Shown here: piece by piece, positions 24,721 through 32,617 of the stretch | Layout: each line of letters starts with the position of its first letter | How positions within the stretch are numbered: position 1 is the first letter of the stretch | Assembly: GCF_021172045.1 (NCBI RefSeq) | Contig: NZ_CP087164.1 | Location: 1,550,001 to 1,614,000 of the forward strand | Source: Capillimicrobium parvum | Lineage (GTDB): Bacteria > Actinomycetota > Thermoleophilia > Solirubrobacterales > Solirubrobacteraceae | Direction: 5' to 3' | Length of the DNA: 64,000 bases | The notes under the pieces: model-generated | Seen by the model: only the letters and a program-made list of their open reading frames with translations | The model's database searches: none | What the model was told of the DNA's origin: nothing | Position numbers and translations under genes: made by a program

Positions 24721-26205
24721 ATGAGCGATTCGCGACTGTGGAGCACGCCGGAGCCTGAGCCACAGCTCGAGGGATGGCGCCCGGAGCGGCCGGATGGCCC
24801 GCGCAGCGCCGCGGCGCCCGAGCCTCCGGCCGAGCCCGACGTCCCGCGGCGCCCGCCGCCCCCGCAGGCGCCGGCCGACGAGCAGTCGGTCGACGTGGCG
24901 GTGGCCGCTGACCGCGTGCGGCGGTTCCGCGAGGGCGAGCGCTCGTCGACCCCCGCCGAGGCGGCCGAGCGGCTGCGCGGCGCCACGGCGCCCGTCGACC
25001 CGTCGACGGCGCCGACCCGCGTGCTGCGTCGCGAGGAGGGATCGCCCGACATCTCGGCTGCGGCCGAGCGCATCCGCGCCCGCGAGCAGAGCGCCGCCGC
25101 CGGTCCCGGCTTCCACGGCTCCGGCTTCGACGCCCGCCGCCGGCCCGTGCCGGCGATGCCGGGCGAGCGGCCGCCGCGCCGCTGGCTGGCGCCGGTCCTC
25201 TCCGCGGTCGTCGGGGCGCTGATCGTGGTCGTCGCCTTCCTCCTGCTGACCGGCGGAGACGGCGTGGGCGGCGAGAACGCCCAAGCGCCGCTGCCCGCGA
25301 CGAAGGGCGCGGGCGGACCGAACGCCGACGCGCGCACGATCTACGCCCGGGCCAGTGCCTCGGTCGTCTCGGTGATCGCGCAGATGCCGAGCGGGCGCGC
25401 AACCGGCACCGGCTTCCTGGCCCAGAACTCCACGACGATCGTGACGAACGCCCACGTCGTCGGCACCGCCACGACCGTCGAGGTCCGCTTCGGCGACAAC
25501 GGTCGCGCCATCACCGCCAAGGTCCTCGGCCGCGACGTCTCCAGCGACCTCGCCGTGCTGCACATCCCGAACAAGTCGACGACCGCGCCCGCGCTGCCCC
25601 TCGCCGACTCCAACGACGTCCGCGTCGGTGACGGCGTGGTCGCCATCGGCAACCCCTTCGGCCTCTCGCGCACGGCGACCGCGGGCATCGTCTCCGCCGT
25701 CGGCCGCCACATCACCGCGCCCAACGGCTTCGACATCGACAACGTCATCCAGACGGACGCCCCGATCAACCCGGGCAACTCGGGCGGTCCGCTGATCGAC
25801 GCGCGCGGCCGGGTCATCGGCGTCAACTCGCAGATCGCCACGGCCAGCGGCGGCGGCGGGAACGTCGGCATCGGCTTCGCCGTCCCCGCCAACACGCTGC
25901 GCGACGTGGTCCCGCGGCTGCAGAAGGGCAAGAAGATCAACCGGCCGTTCCTGGGCGTGTCGACGACGAGCGACGCGCGCGGCGCCCGTGTCGTGGTCGT
26001 CGTGCCCAGCGGTCCCGCGGATGCCGCGGGCATCCGCGTCGGCGACGTCATCGTCGCCGTGGACGGCAAGCCGATCAAGGTCCCCGACGAGGTCGCGACG
26101 GCGATCGCGGACTCGAAGACCGGCGACACCGTCGAGATCGAGATCATCCGCGGCGGCGTGCACCAGTCGATCGACGTGCGGCTCGGCGCGAGACCCGGCG
26201 GCTGA
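24721..26205 (+). CDS. HtrA/DegP-like membrane-anchored serine protease with PDZ domain
   Basis: 494 residues. A cytoplasmic proline- and alanine-rich N-tail (1-150) precedes one membrane helix at ~158-180 (VLSAVVGALIVVVAFLLL). The trypsin-like domain has the triad His245 (VTNAHVVGTA), Asp276 (SSDLAVLH) and Ser354 (NPGNSGGPLID). The PDZ domain is at ~400-490 (AGIRVGDVIVAVDGKPI). It acts outside the membrane in protein quality control. It precedes the two VWA genes by 7 bp, which suggests joint expression. Confidence 0.93.
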   Translation: MSDSRLWSTPEPEPQLEGWRPERPDGPRSAAAPEPPAEPDVPRRPPPPQAPADEQSVDVAVAADRVRRFREGERSSTPAEAAERLRGATAPVDPSTAPTRVLRREEGSPDISAAAERIRAREQSAAAGPGFHGSGFDARRRPVPAMPGERPPRRWLAPVLSAVVGALIVVVAFLLLTGGDGVGGENAQAPLPATKGAGGPNADARTIYARASASVVSVIAQMPSGRATGTGFLAQNSTTIVTNAHVVGTATTVEVRFGDNGRAITAKVLGRDVSSDLAVLHIPNKSTTAPALPLADSNDVRVGDGVVAIGNPFGLSRTATAGIVSAVGRHITAPNGFDIDNVIQTDAPINPGNSGGPLIDARGRVIGVNSQIATASGGGGNVGIGFAVPANTLRDVVPRLQKGKKINRPFLGVSTTSDARGARVVVVVPSGPADAAGIRVGDVIVAVDGKPIKVPDEVATAIADSKTGDTVEIEIIRGGVHQSIDVRLGARPGG

Positions 26206-26212
26206 GAGACCC

Positions 26213-27178
26213 ATGCACTTCGCCACCCCGCTGGTGCTGCTGGCGCTGATCGCGCTCGGCGCCGGGATCGTCGCCTACGTCATCGTGATGCGCCGCCGGC
26301 GCCGGACGGCGGCCCAGTTCGCCAACCCGGCGCTGATGCCGTCCGTCGCGCCGCGGGGCCCACGCTGGCGCCGGCACGTGCCGCTGCTGTTCTACGCGAT
26401 CGCGCTGGCGGTGCTCGTGGTGGCGGCGGCCAAGCCCGAGAAGACGGTGGCGGTGCCGGACGAGCGCGCCTCGATCATGCTCGTCACGGACGTGTCGGGC
26501 TCGATGACCGCGACCGACGTGGCGCCGAACCGCCTGAGCGCGGCGCGCGTGGCCGCCGAGCGGTTCCTGGACGAGGTGCCCAAGCGCATCAAGGTCGGCG
26601 CGATGGCGTTCAACAACCGCCCGCGCACCCTCCAGCGCCCGACGCGCGACCGCGCCGCCGTGCGCGACGCCCTGCGCCGGCTGGAGCCGAGCGGCGGCAC
26701 CGCGACCGGCGAGGCGATCAAGGCGGCTCTGCAGCTGCTGCGCCCGCCGCTGAAGCTCGGCGAGAAGGCCGCGCCCGCGGCGATCGTGCTGCTCTCCGAC
26801 GGCAAGTCGGTGACGGGCCGCGAGCCGGTGGACGTCGCGAAGGAGGCCGCGAAGGCCAAGGTGCCGATCTACACGGTCGCCCTGGGCACGCCGGCGGGCA
26901 CGATCGAGGTGCCGCGCGGCGGCGGGCGCAGCGGGACGGTGACCGAGCGCGTGCCGCCGGACCCCGAGACGCTGCGCGCGGTGGCGCGGATCTCCGGCGG
27001 GCGCTCGTACGCCGCCGGTGACGCCGACCAGCTGTCGGCCGTCTACGACCGCCTCGGCTCCCAGCTTGGCAAGAAGAAGGAGAACCGCGACATCGGCTAC
27101 CTCTTCGTGGGCGGCGCGCTCATCGCGCTGGGCCTCGGTGCGGCGAGCTCCCTGACGTTCTTCGGACGGGTGGTGTGA
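26213..27178 (+). CDS. BatA-like VWA-domain membrane protein 1
   Basis: 321 residues. Two N-terminal membrane helices (~4-24 and ~60-78) flank a basic loop. A von Willebrand A domain follows with the metal site DVSGSMTATD at ~92-101 and Thr/Asp positions in PSGGTATGEAI and VLLSDGKSVTGRE. A last membrane helix is at ~297-315 (YLFVGGALIALGLGAASSL). Family members work with MoxR ATPases. The metal site looks intact. A near-identical junction repeat connects it to the next gene, a paralogue. Confidence 0.92.
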   Translation: MHFATPLVLLALIALGAGIVAYVIVMRRRRRTAAQFANPALMPSVAPRGPRWRRHVPLLFYAIALAVLVVAAAKPEKTVAVPDERASIMLVTDVSGSMTATDVAPNRLSAARVAAERFLDEVPKRIKVGAMAFNNRPRTLQRPTRDRAAVRDALRRLEPSGGTATGEAIKAALQLLRPPLKLGEKAAPAAIVLLSDGKSVTGREPVDVAKEAAKAKVPIYTVALGTPAGTIEVPRGGGRSGTVTERVPPDPETLRAVARISGGRSYAAGDADQLSAVYDRLGSQLGKKKENRDIGYLFVGGALIALGLGAASSLTFFGRVV

Positions 27179-27257
27179 CGCGTGAGCCTCAGCGACGGGC
27201 GCGGCGAGCTCCCTGACCTTCTTCGGACGAGTGGTGTGACGCGATGAGCCTCAGCGA
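27140..27257 (+). repeat. tandem duplication of the VWA1/VWA2 gene junction
   Basis: 27140-27195 (56 bp) and 27201-27257 (57 bp) match at all but three positions, 61 bp apart. Each copy holds the last codons and stop of the first VWA gene and the first codons (MSLSD) of the second. The differences are a G/C, a G/A and one inserted A. The inserted A turns GTG into the real ATG start in copy 2. Confidence 0.93.
27182..27247 (+). CDS. 21-residue leader-like mini-ORF between the VWA genes
   Basis: GTG 27182 in the first copy of the duplicated junction opens a frame beginning MSLSDGRGELPDLLRT and ending at TGA 27245-27247, which overlaps the ATG of the second VWA gene (ATGA). It arose by the duplication, because its first five codons copy the start of VWA2. 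It may pass ribosomes to VWA2. No protein function is implied. Confidence 0.35.
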   Translation: MSLSDGRGELPDLLRTSGVTR

Positions 27258-28194
27258 TCCGATCTGGCTCCTGCTGCTGCTGGCGATCCCGCTCGTGATC
27301 GCGCTGCAGGTGCTGCTGGCGCGCCGGCGGCGCCGGTACTCCGTGCGCTTCCCGGCCCTGACGACCCTGGTCGCCGCCTCGGGCGGCGGCTCGCCGCCGT
27401 GGCGGCGGTGGGTGCCGGCGATCCTGCTGTTCGCGGCGCTCGGCGGCCTGGCGGTGGCGATGACGCGGCCGGAGCGGACCGTCGCGGTGCCGATCGAGAA
27501 GGCGTCGGTGATGCTCGTCACCGACACGTCGAACTCGATGATCGCCGACGACGTGGACCCCGACCGCCTGAGCGCGGCGCAGAGCGCGGCGCGGACGTTC
27601 ATCGACGCCGTGCCGAAGGGCCTGGCGCTCGGCGCGGTCGCCTACTCGACCGGCCCGTACAACGTGCTGCCGCCGACCGAGGACAAGAACGAGGTGCGCG
27701 ACGTCATCAACTCGCTGCAGGCCGACGGCGCCACCGCGACCGGCGACGCGCTGCAGGCCGCGCTGGACTCCCTCAAGCAGCAGCGCGGGAGCGACGGGCG
27801 TCAGGCGCCGGCCGCGATCATCCTGCTCTCCGACGGCCAGACCACGGCCGGCCGCGACCCGATCGGCGTCGCGCGCCTGGCGAAGAAGCAGCGGGTGCCG
27901 GTCTACACGGTCGCGCTGGGCACCGACCAGGGGACGATCCCCGGGCCGGGCGGCTCGACGGTTCCGGTGCCGCCCGACCCGGAGACGCTGAAGCGCATCG
28001 CGGAGATCACCGGCGGGCAGGCGTTCACCGTCGATGACGCGTCGGCGCTCGAGGGCGTCTACCAGCGCCTCGGGTCGCGGATCGGCAGCAAGACCGAGCA
28101 GCACGAGATGACCGCCGGATTCGCGGCGATCGGCGCCGTCCTGCTGGCTGCCGCGCTCATCGCCGGCGTGCGCTTCGGCACGCGGTTCCCGTAG
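27244..28194 (+). CDS. BatA-like VWA-domain membrane protein 2
   Basis: 316 residues, clearly a paralogue of the preceding gene. N-terminal helices are IWLLLLLAIPLVIALQVLL and WVPAILLFAALGGLAVAM. The metal site is DTSNSMIADD at ~98-107, followed by ADGATATGDALQAALD and ILLSDGQTTAGRDP. The C-terminal helix is at ~291-311. ATG 27244 is the start in the second copy of the duplicated junction. The two VWA proteins probably sit together in the membrane, facing the adjacent HtrA-like protease. Confidence 0.93.
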   Translation: MSLSDPIWLLLLLAIPLVIALQVLLARRRRRYSVRFPALTTLVAASGGGSPPWRRWVPAILLFAALGGLAVAMTRPERTVAVPIEKASVMLVTDTSNSMIADDVDPDRLSAAQSAARTFIDAVPKGLALGAVAYSTGPYNVLPPTEDKNEVRDVINSLQADGATATGDALQAALDSLKQQRGSDGRQAPAAIILLSDGQTTAGRDPIGVARLAKKQRVPVYTVALGTDQGTIPGPGGSTVPVPPDPETLKRIAEITGGQAFTVDDASALEGVYQRLGSRIGSKTEQHEMTAGFAAIGAVLLAAALIAGVRFGTRFP

Positions 28195-28280
28195 AGCACG
28201 GGCGCCGCGCCCGCCCGGCCGCCCGCCTGCCGGCCGGCCGGCTGCCTGCCCGCTCGGCGCCCGCCCGCCCGGCGCCCCCC

Positions 28281-28507
28281 GCCTGCCCGCTCGCCGCATC
28301 GAGCGTCGAGTTCCTCCGCCTGACGCGGAGAAAGTCAACGCTCGGTGCGGGCACCCCGGTGCCCGTGTGCTGCCGGCCCGGCGCCCGCCCGCCCGCCCGC
28401 CCGTCCGGCCGCCTGCCCGCTCGCCGCATCGAGCGTCGAGATTCTCCGCCTGACGCGGAGAAAGTCAACGCTCGGTGCGGACCACCACGGTGCCCGTGTG
28501 CTGCCGG
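28281..28507. repeat. ~97-bp direct repeat, two copies 130 bp apart, with nested hairpin
   Basis: Copies at 28281-28376 and 28411-28507 in a 379-bp gene-free stretch (28195-28573) rich in GCCC runs. Each copy contains CTCCGC-CTGAC-GCGGAG inside a wider CGAGCGT...ACGCTCG pair, so a two-step stem-loop of about 45 nt can form. Mismatches between copies fall in the loops and the GC-rich edges while the stems are kept. It may be an intergenic mobile or regulatory element, or a structured RNA. No open frame in it looks like protein. Confidence 0.75.
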
Positions 28508-28573
28508 CTCGGCGGCGAGGCCGCCCGCGGTGCCGCAGGTCAGCGCTGCGGGCTCGGCGGGCCGTGACGCACG

Positions 28574-28801
28574 TCAGCCGTCGTCGGGCCCGAGGTTGCG
28601 CACGACCGCATCCGCGGCCGCCCGGGCCTCCGCGTCGGTGAGAGGCACGTGGCGCAGGGCGTCGGCGACCGCCGCGGCGGCCTGGTCCAGGCGGCGCTCC
28701 CGGGCGCGCCGGGCGGCGCTGACGCGGCTGCGCTGCAGCACCAGCTCGCTGACCGCCCGGTCGTTCTCCCAGTGGCGCGACGCTGTCCGGCTTCGTCCCA
28801 T
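28574..28801 (-). CDS. small helical hypothetical protein
   Basis: 75 residues, soluble, arginine- and alanine-rich: RSRTASRHWENDRAVSELVL, then RRARERRLDQAAAAVADAL, ending NLGPDDG. I recognise no family. ATG 28801 lies one base after the stop of the upstream membrane-protein gene (TGACATG), so it is translated with it. An in-frame extension to 28927 would run through that gene in another frame and is rejected. Confidence 0.6.
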   Translation of the reverse strand: MGRSRTASRHWENDRAVSELVLQRSRVSAARRARERRLDQAAAAVADALRHVPLTDAEARAAADAVVRNLGPDDG

Positions 28802-28802
28802 G

Positions 28803-29012
28803 TCAGTGCCTGCGCAGCGGGTCGCGGGACGGAAAGCGGCCGTCGACGACCTCCAGCAGCAGGCCGCTCGTCCCCATCCCGATCCCGCCGCCGATGAGAA
28901 GCGAGCCGAGCACATGAGCGCCGGCACCGTCGCCCTGAAGAACGACCAGCACGCCGAGACCGGTCAGCGACAGCGTGGCGATGCCACGCACGACGCTCAG
29001 CAACGTCTGCAT
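28803..29012 (-). CDS. small two-helix membrane protein
   Basis: 69 residues: MQTLLSVVRGIATLSLTGLG begins a first membrane helix, VLGSLLIGGGIGMGTSGLLL forms a glycine-rich second one, and a short charged tail ends DPLRRH. AGGAGG stands 7 nt before ATG 29012, one of the best ribosome sites in the window. Not a family I know. It forms a two-gene unit with the 75-residue protein. Confidence 0.7.
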   Translation of the reverse strand: MQTLLSVVRGIATLSLTGLGVLVVLQGDGAGAHVLGSLLIGGGIGMGTSGLLLEVVDGRFPSRDPLRRH

Positions 29013-29519
29013 TTCAACTCCTCCTGTGAGGTAGGGAACGTCTGCGGTGAGAGAGGCGAAGGCGCCGCCTCCCTCCGTCACACGACCATGCCGGAACGTC
29101 CGCGCCGCGGCCATGGGGTCCAAGCCCCGTCTGGCCTCGGCCGAACTGTGCAATCGAGCGATGGATGAGTGTCGTACGAGCGCGGAATGCACGTTTATCC
29201 CCATCGAGCGCGGTCCCGCCCAAGCCCGGCGGTGTCCTCCATGCCGGCCCGGACCCGTTGATCGAGGGCTCGGTCTCGATGAAGACGGCGATGACCGACG
29301 CCTCGCGCCTGCGGCGCATCGCCGCGCGGCCGACGGTCCACGGCTCGCTGCAGCGACGCACGGACAGCGCGTCGTGGGAGACGCCGCCCCGGCGCGGCGA
29401 TCCGCAGCGCCATCGTCACGGAGACGATTGACCATGCAGTCATCGTGGACGTCCGGCGCGACGCGGGCGATGGGGCCTGATGACCATCTCGCGCCGCGCG
29501 ATCCGCGACGGGACGGCCG
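29013..29519. other. 507-bp gene-poor region, no gene recognised
   Basis: Promoter region of the small two-gene unit on one side and the downstream flank of the reductase-like gene on the other. Open frames exist on both strands, for example one ending 29431 that contains MTDASRLRRIAARPTVHG. None has a ribosome site or a family resemblance. GAGGCGAAGGCGCCGCCTC at 29053-29071 is a possible hairpin. I see no RNA gene. Confidence 0.3.
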
Positions 29520-31508
29520 CTACCAGTGCACCCCGCGCATGAGGTTCGCCATCGCGATCTGCTCGACCGAGGCCTTCTCGTTCGGGTCCTTCTCGCCCTT
29601 GGCCGCCGCCGAGTCCGGGAACACCTTGTAGGCCGTGTGCAGGATCTGGTCGACCGCCTTGGGCGCCAGCGCGTAGGCGACCTCGCCGAACGTGCCGAGC
29701 CGCGTGTTGATCGTCTTCGGCTTCGAGCGGATCGCCTCGCAGACGAGGTCCCCCGCCTCGTCGGGCGTGATCGTCGGGAACGCGTCGTACATCTTCGTCG
29801 GCGCGATCATCTTCGTGCGCACGAGCGGCATGTGGATCGTCGTGAACGTGACGTTGTCGCCGATGACCTCGGAGCTGACCACCCGCGTCCACGCGTCGAG
29901 CGCCGCCTTGGAGGCGACGTAGGCGCTGAAGCGCGGCGGGTTCGTCTGCGCCCCGATCGACGAGACGTTGACCACGTGCCCGAACCGGCGCCCGCGCATG
30001 TGCGGCAGCAGGCACATGACCATCTTGATCGCGCCGAAGTAGTTCAGCTGCATGGTGCGCTCGTAGTCGTGGAAGCGGTCGAGGCTGAGCGTGACCGAGC
30101 GGCGGATCGAGCGTCCGGCGTTGTTGACGAGCATGTCGATCGCGGCATGCTCGGCGAGCATCTTGTCCACGGTCGCCTGGATCGCATCCATGTCGGTGAG
30201 GTCGGTCGGGTAGACGTACGCCGTCCCGCCGGCGGCCTCGATCTCCTCCCTGACGTCCTCGAGCTTGTCCTGGGAGCGCGCGAGCAGCAGCGGGATGCCG
30301 CCGGCCGCCGCGATCTTCAGCGCGGCCGACCGGCCGATGCCCGTCGAGGCGCCCGTGATCACGACCGTGCGCCCGTTGACCGCGTGCTCGAACGAGCGGT
30401 CGCGGAACAGGTCCGGGTCGAGGTTGCGCTCCCAGTAGTCCCAGACGCGGTCGGCGTAGGACTCGAGCGCGGGGACGGCGATGCCGGTGCCGGCCAGCGC
30501 GCGCTCCGTGTCGCGCGTGTCGAACTGGGCGGTCAGGCCGACGTACTCGACGACCTCCTCGGGGATGTGCAGGTCGTCGAGGATCGCCTTGCGCACGCCC
30601 TTGAGAGCCGGCAGCTGCATGAGCAGGGAGCCGACGCCCTTCGGCAGCGCGTCGGTGACCTTCTTGTCGATGCGCAGCGCCATCTGCGGCGCGTGCCCGG
30701 CCCGGGCGAACGTGTTGAGCACCTCGCCGGAGCGCATCCCCCCGCGGGTGTCGGTGAGGTGGAACGCCTGGCCGTCGAGGTCGGGCAGGTGGGCGATGTG
30801 GTCCATCGCCTGCGCGACGTAGTCGACGGGGACGATGTTCGTCCAGCCGAGCTCCGGACCCGCCAGCGGCACCCACTCCGGCACGTAGTGGCGGAGCTTC
30901 TGGATGAGCTTGAAGAAGTAGTACGGCCCGTCGATCTTGTCCATCTCGCCGGTCTGCGAGCTGCCGATGACGATCGCCGGCCGGTAGACCCGCCACGGCA
31001 CCATCGACTCCTCGCGCGCGATGCGCTCGGACTCGAACTTCGTGCGGTGGTAGGCCGAGGGCAGGCTCTGGCCCTGGTCGAAGTAGTCCTCGCGGAACAG
31101 GCCCTTGAACAGGCCGGCGACCGCGATCGAGCTGACGTGATGCAGGTGCCCGGCCCCGAGCTCGTTGGCGAGCTCGACCGCGTGGCGCGTGCCGCCGACG
31201 TTGAGCTGCTCGTTGCGCTCGTCGTCGGCGGTCATGTCGTAGATCGCCGCGAGATGGAAGAAGTGCTCGATGCCTGCCTCCCGCAGCGCCGGCATGTCCT
31301 CGTCGCGGATGCCGAGACGGGGGAGCGACAGGTCTCCGACCACCGGCTTGACCCGCTCGGGCCGGCCCCAGCGCGCGATGAGCTCCTCCAGGCGTCCGGT
31401 CGATCCCTCGCGGACCAGGACGTACACGTCGCCCTCGCGCCGCTCGAGGAGCACCTCGACGAGATGTCGGCCGATGAACCCGGTTGCGCCGGTGACGAAG
31501 TACGCCAT
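29520..31508 (-). CDS. two-domain SDR, fatty acyl-CoA reductase-like
   Basis: 662 residues in two Rossmann domains. The N-domain (1-~360) is of the extended, male-sterility type: VTGATGFIGRHLVEVLL for cofactor, and the YHRTK active-site pair in LPSAYHRTKFESERI. The C-domain (~370-662) is a classical SDR: VVITGASTGIGRSAALKI, NNAGRSIRRS and YVASK in FSAYVASKAALDAW. Length and domain order match alcohol-forming fatty acyl-CoA reductases of Marinobacter and mycobacterial AcrA1. The likely reaction is acyl-CoA to aldehyde or alcohol with NADPH. AGGAG lies just upstream of ATG 31508. Confidence 0.87.
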   Translation of the reverse strand: MAYFVTGATGFIGRHLVEVLLERREGDVYVLVREGSTGRLEELIARWGRPERVKPVVGDLSLPRLGIRDEDMPALREAGIEHFFHLAAIYDMTADDERNEQLNVGGTRHAVELANELGAGHLHHVSSIAVAGLFKGLFREDYFDQGQSLPSAYHRTKFESERIAREESMVPWRVYRPAIVIGSSQTGEMDKIDGPYYFFKLIQKLRHYVPEWVPLAGPELGWTNIVPVDYVAQAMDHIAHLPDLDGQAFHLTDTRGGMRSGEVLNTFARAGHAPQMALRIDKKVTDALPKGVGSLLMQLPALKGVRKAILDDLHIPEEVVEYVGLTAQFDTRDTERALAGTGIAVPALESYADRVWDYWERNLDPDLFRDRSFEHAVNGRTVVITGASTGIGRSAALKIAAAGGIPLLLARSQDKLEDVREEIEAAGGTAYVYPTDLTDMDAIQATVDKMLAEHAAIDMLVNNAGRSIRRSVTLSLDRFHDYERTMQLNYFGAIKMVMCLLPHMRGRRFGHVVNVSSIGAQTNPPRFSAYVASKAALDAWTRVVSSEVIGDNVTFTTIHMPLVRTKMIAPTKMYDAFPTITPDEAGDLVCEAIRSKPKTINTRLGTFGEVAYALAPKAVDQILHTAYKVFPDSAAAKGEKDPNEKASVEQIAMANLMRGVHW

Positions 31509-31566
31509 TCGCTCCTCTTCCCTCCGGTGACTGGCGCCGGAGCCTATACCCGCGATGCCGGCTGGG

Positions 31567-31830
31567 TTACCAGCCGCCGGACCAGTCGGCGCTGAGCTTC
31601 TTCGTGAGCTTCTTGCGCCGGTCCTTGCGCTTGTCGAGCCGCCACATGATGAGCGACAGGACCAGGATCAGCAGCGGGAAGAAGGCGATGACCATGAAGC
31701 CCGCGTTCGTGACGACCTTGTCGTTGGCCACGCCGTAGGTGCCCTCGCCGTGGTCCGCGGCGAGCGCGAGCGGGGCCGCGACCAGCAGCCCGATGGCGAA
31801 GACGGTGAAGGTGGCGACGAGACTGCGCAT
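31567..31830 (-). CDS. small exported membrane protein with basic tail
   Basis: 87 residues. A signal peptide-like segment (VATFTVFAIGLLVAAPLALA) is followed by ADHGEGTYGVANDKV, a second membrane helix (AFFPLLILVLSLIMWRL) and a very basic tail (DKRKDRRKKLTKKL). The central part is probably outside the cell and the tail inside. Family unknown to me. ATG 31830 is only 21 bp from the divergent crotonase start. A TATACT on this strand ~10 nt upstream would make the transcript nearly leaderless. Confidence 0.7.
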   Translation of the reverse strand: MRSLVATFTVFAIGLLVAAPLALAADHGEGTYGVANDKVVTNAGFMVIAFFPLLILVLSLIMWRLDKRKDRRKKLTKKLSADWSGGW

Positions 31831-31851
31831 CAGTCGTGGAGTATACGAAGC

Positions 31852-32577
31852 ATGGCGACGAAAAGCGTGCTGCGCGAACGGGTGGGCGACGGGGTCGACG
31901 TGCTGCGGCTGGACCGTCCGCAGGCGCGCAACGCGCTCGACTCGGCGACCATCGACCAGCTGCTCGCGGCGCTGGACGACCTGGCCGCCGACGGCGACGT
32001 GCGCGTGCTCGTCCTGTCGACCACCAGCGAGCGGGCCTTCTGCGCCGGAGCGGACCTGGCCGAGCGGCTCGACCGCGCCGGCGGCGTGGCGCGCATGGAG
32101 GCGTTCGCCCGGCTGTACGCGGCGGTCGAGGCCTTCCCGGCGCCGACGGTCTGCGTCTGCGTGGGCAACTGCGTCGGTGCCGGGGCGGAGATCGCCGCCG
32201 GCTGCGACCTGCGGGTCGGCGGCGACAACCTCAGGCTCTCGTGGCCGGGCGCCCGCCTCGGCGTGCCGATCGGCCCGGCCCGGCTGGTGCCGCTCGTCGG
32301 GCTCGCCGTGGCCAAGGAGCTGATCTTCACCGGCCGGACGATCGGGATGGAGGAGGCGCGCGAGCTGCGGCTGCTGGCGCGCTGCGCCCCGGCGGCCGAG
32401 GCGGAGGCGCAGGCGCTGGACCTGGCCGCCGGGATCGCCGCGCACCCGAGCGCCGGGCTGCGCCGGCTGAAGGCGATGTTCCGCGAGTACGAGGACCTCG
32501 CCGCCCGCGTGGCCGACGAGAACGGTCGCCTCGTCGCGTTCCAGCGCGACGATGCCGGGCTGCCGATGCGCGCGTAG
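31852..32577 (+). CDS. enoyl-CoA hydratase/isomerase (crotonase) family protein
   Basis: 241 residues. The oxyanion-hole segments are AFCAGADLAERLDRAGG and CVGNCVGAGAEIAAGCDLRV, the second normally ending in the catalytic region. The usual Glu/Glu hydratase pair is not obvious, because GCDLRVGGDNLRLSWPGARL replaces the common EF-type stretch, so the exact reaction is open. GGAG lies 11 nt before ATG 31852. A role in beta-oxidation or acyl-CoA metabolism fits the window's dehydrogenases and ligase. Confidence 0.86.
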   Translation: MATKSVLRERVGDGVDVLRLDRPQARNALDSATIDQLLAALDDLAADGDVRVLVLSTTSERAFCAGADLAERLDRAGGVARMEAFARLYAAVEAFPAPTVCVCVGNCVGAGAEIAAGCDLRVGGDNLRLSWPGARLGVPIGPARLVPLVGLAVAKELIFTGRTIGMEEARELRLLARCAPAAEAEAQALDLAAGIAAHPSAGLRRLKAMFREYEDLAARVADENGRLVAFQRDDAGLPMRA

Positions 32578-32617
32578 GCGCCCACCGGCCCCGACCCGCG
32601 CTCCTACCATCGAGGGC

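Noticed and set aside
29165-29431. Plus-strand frame containing MTDASRLRRIAARPTVHG
   Set aside because: No ribosome site, unclear third-position bias and no recognised family. Not strong enough to call a gene.
29440-30996. Long minus-strand frame of 518 codons over the reductase-like gene
   Set aside because: Same strand but a different frame of the 662-residue SDR gene, which has both Rossmann motifs. Repetitive Arg/Gly content marks a shadow.
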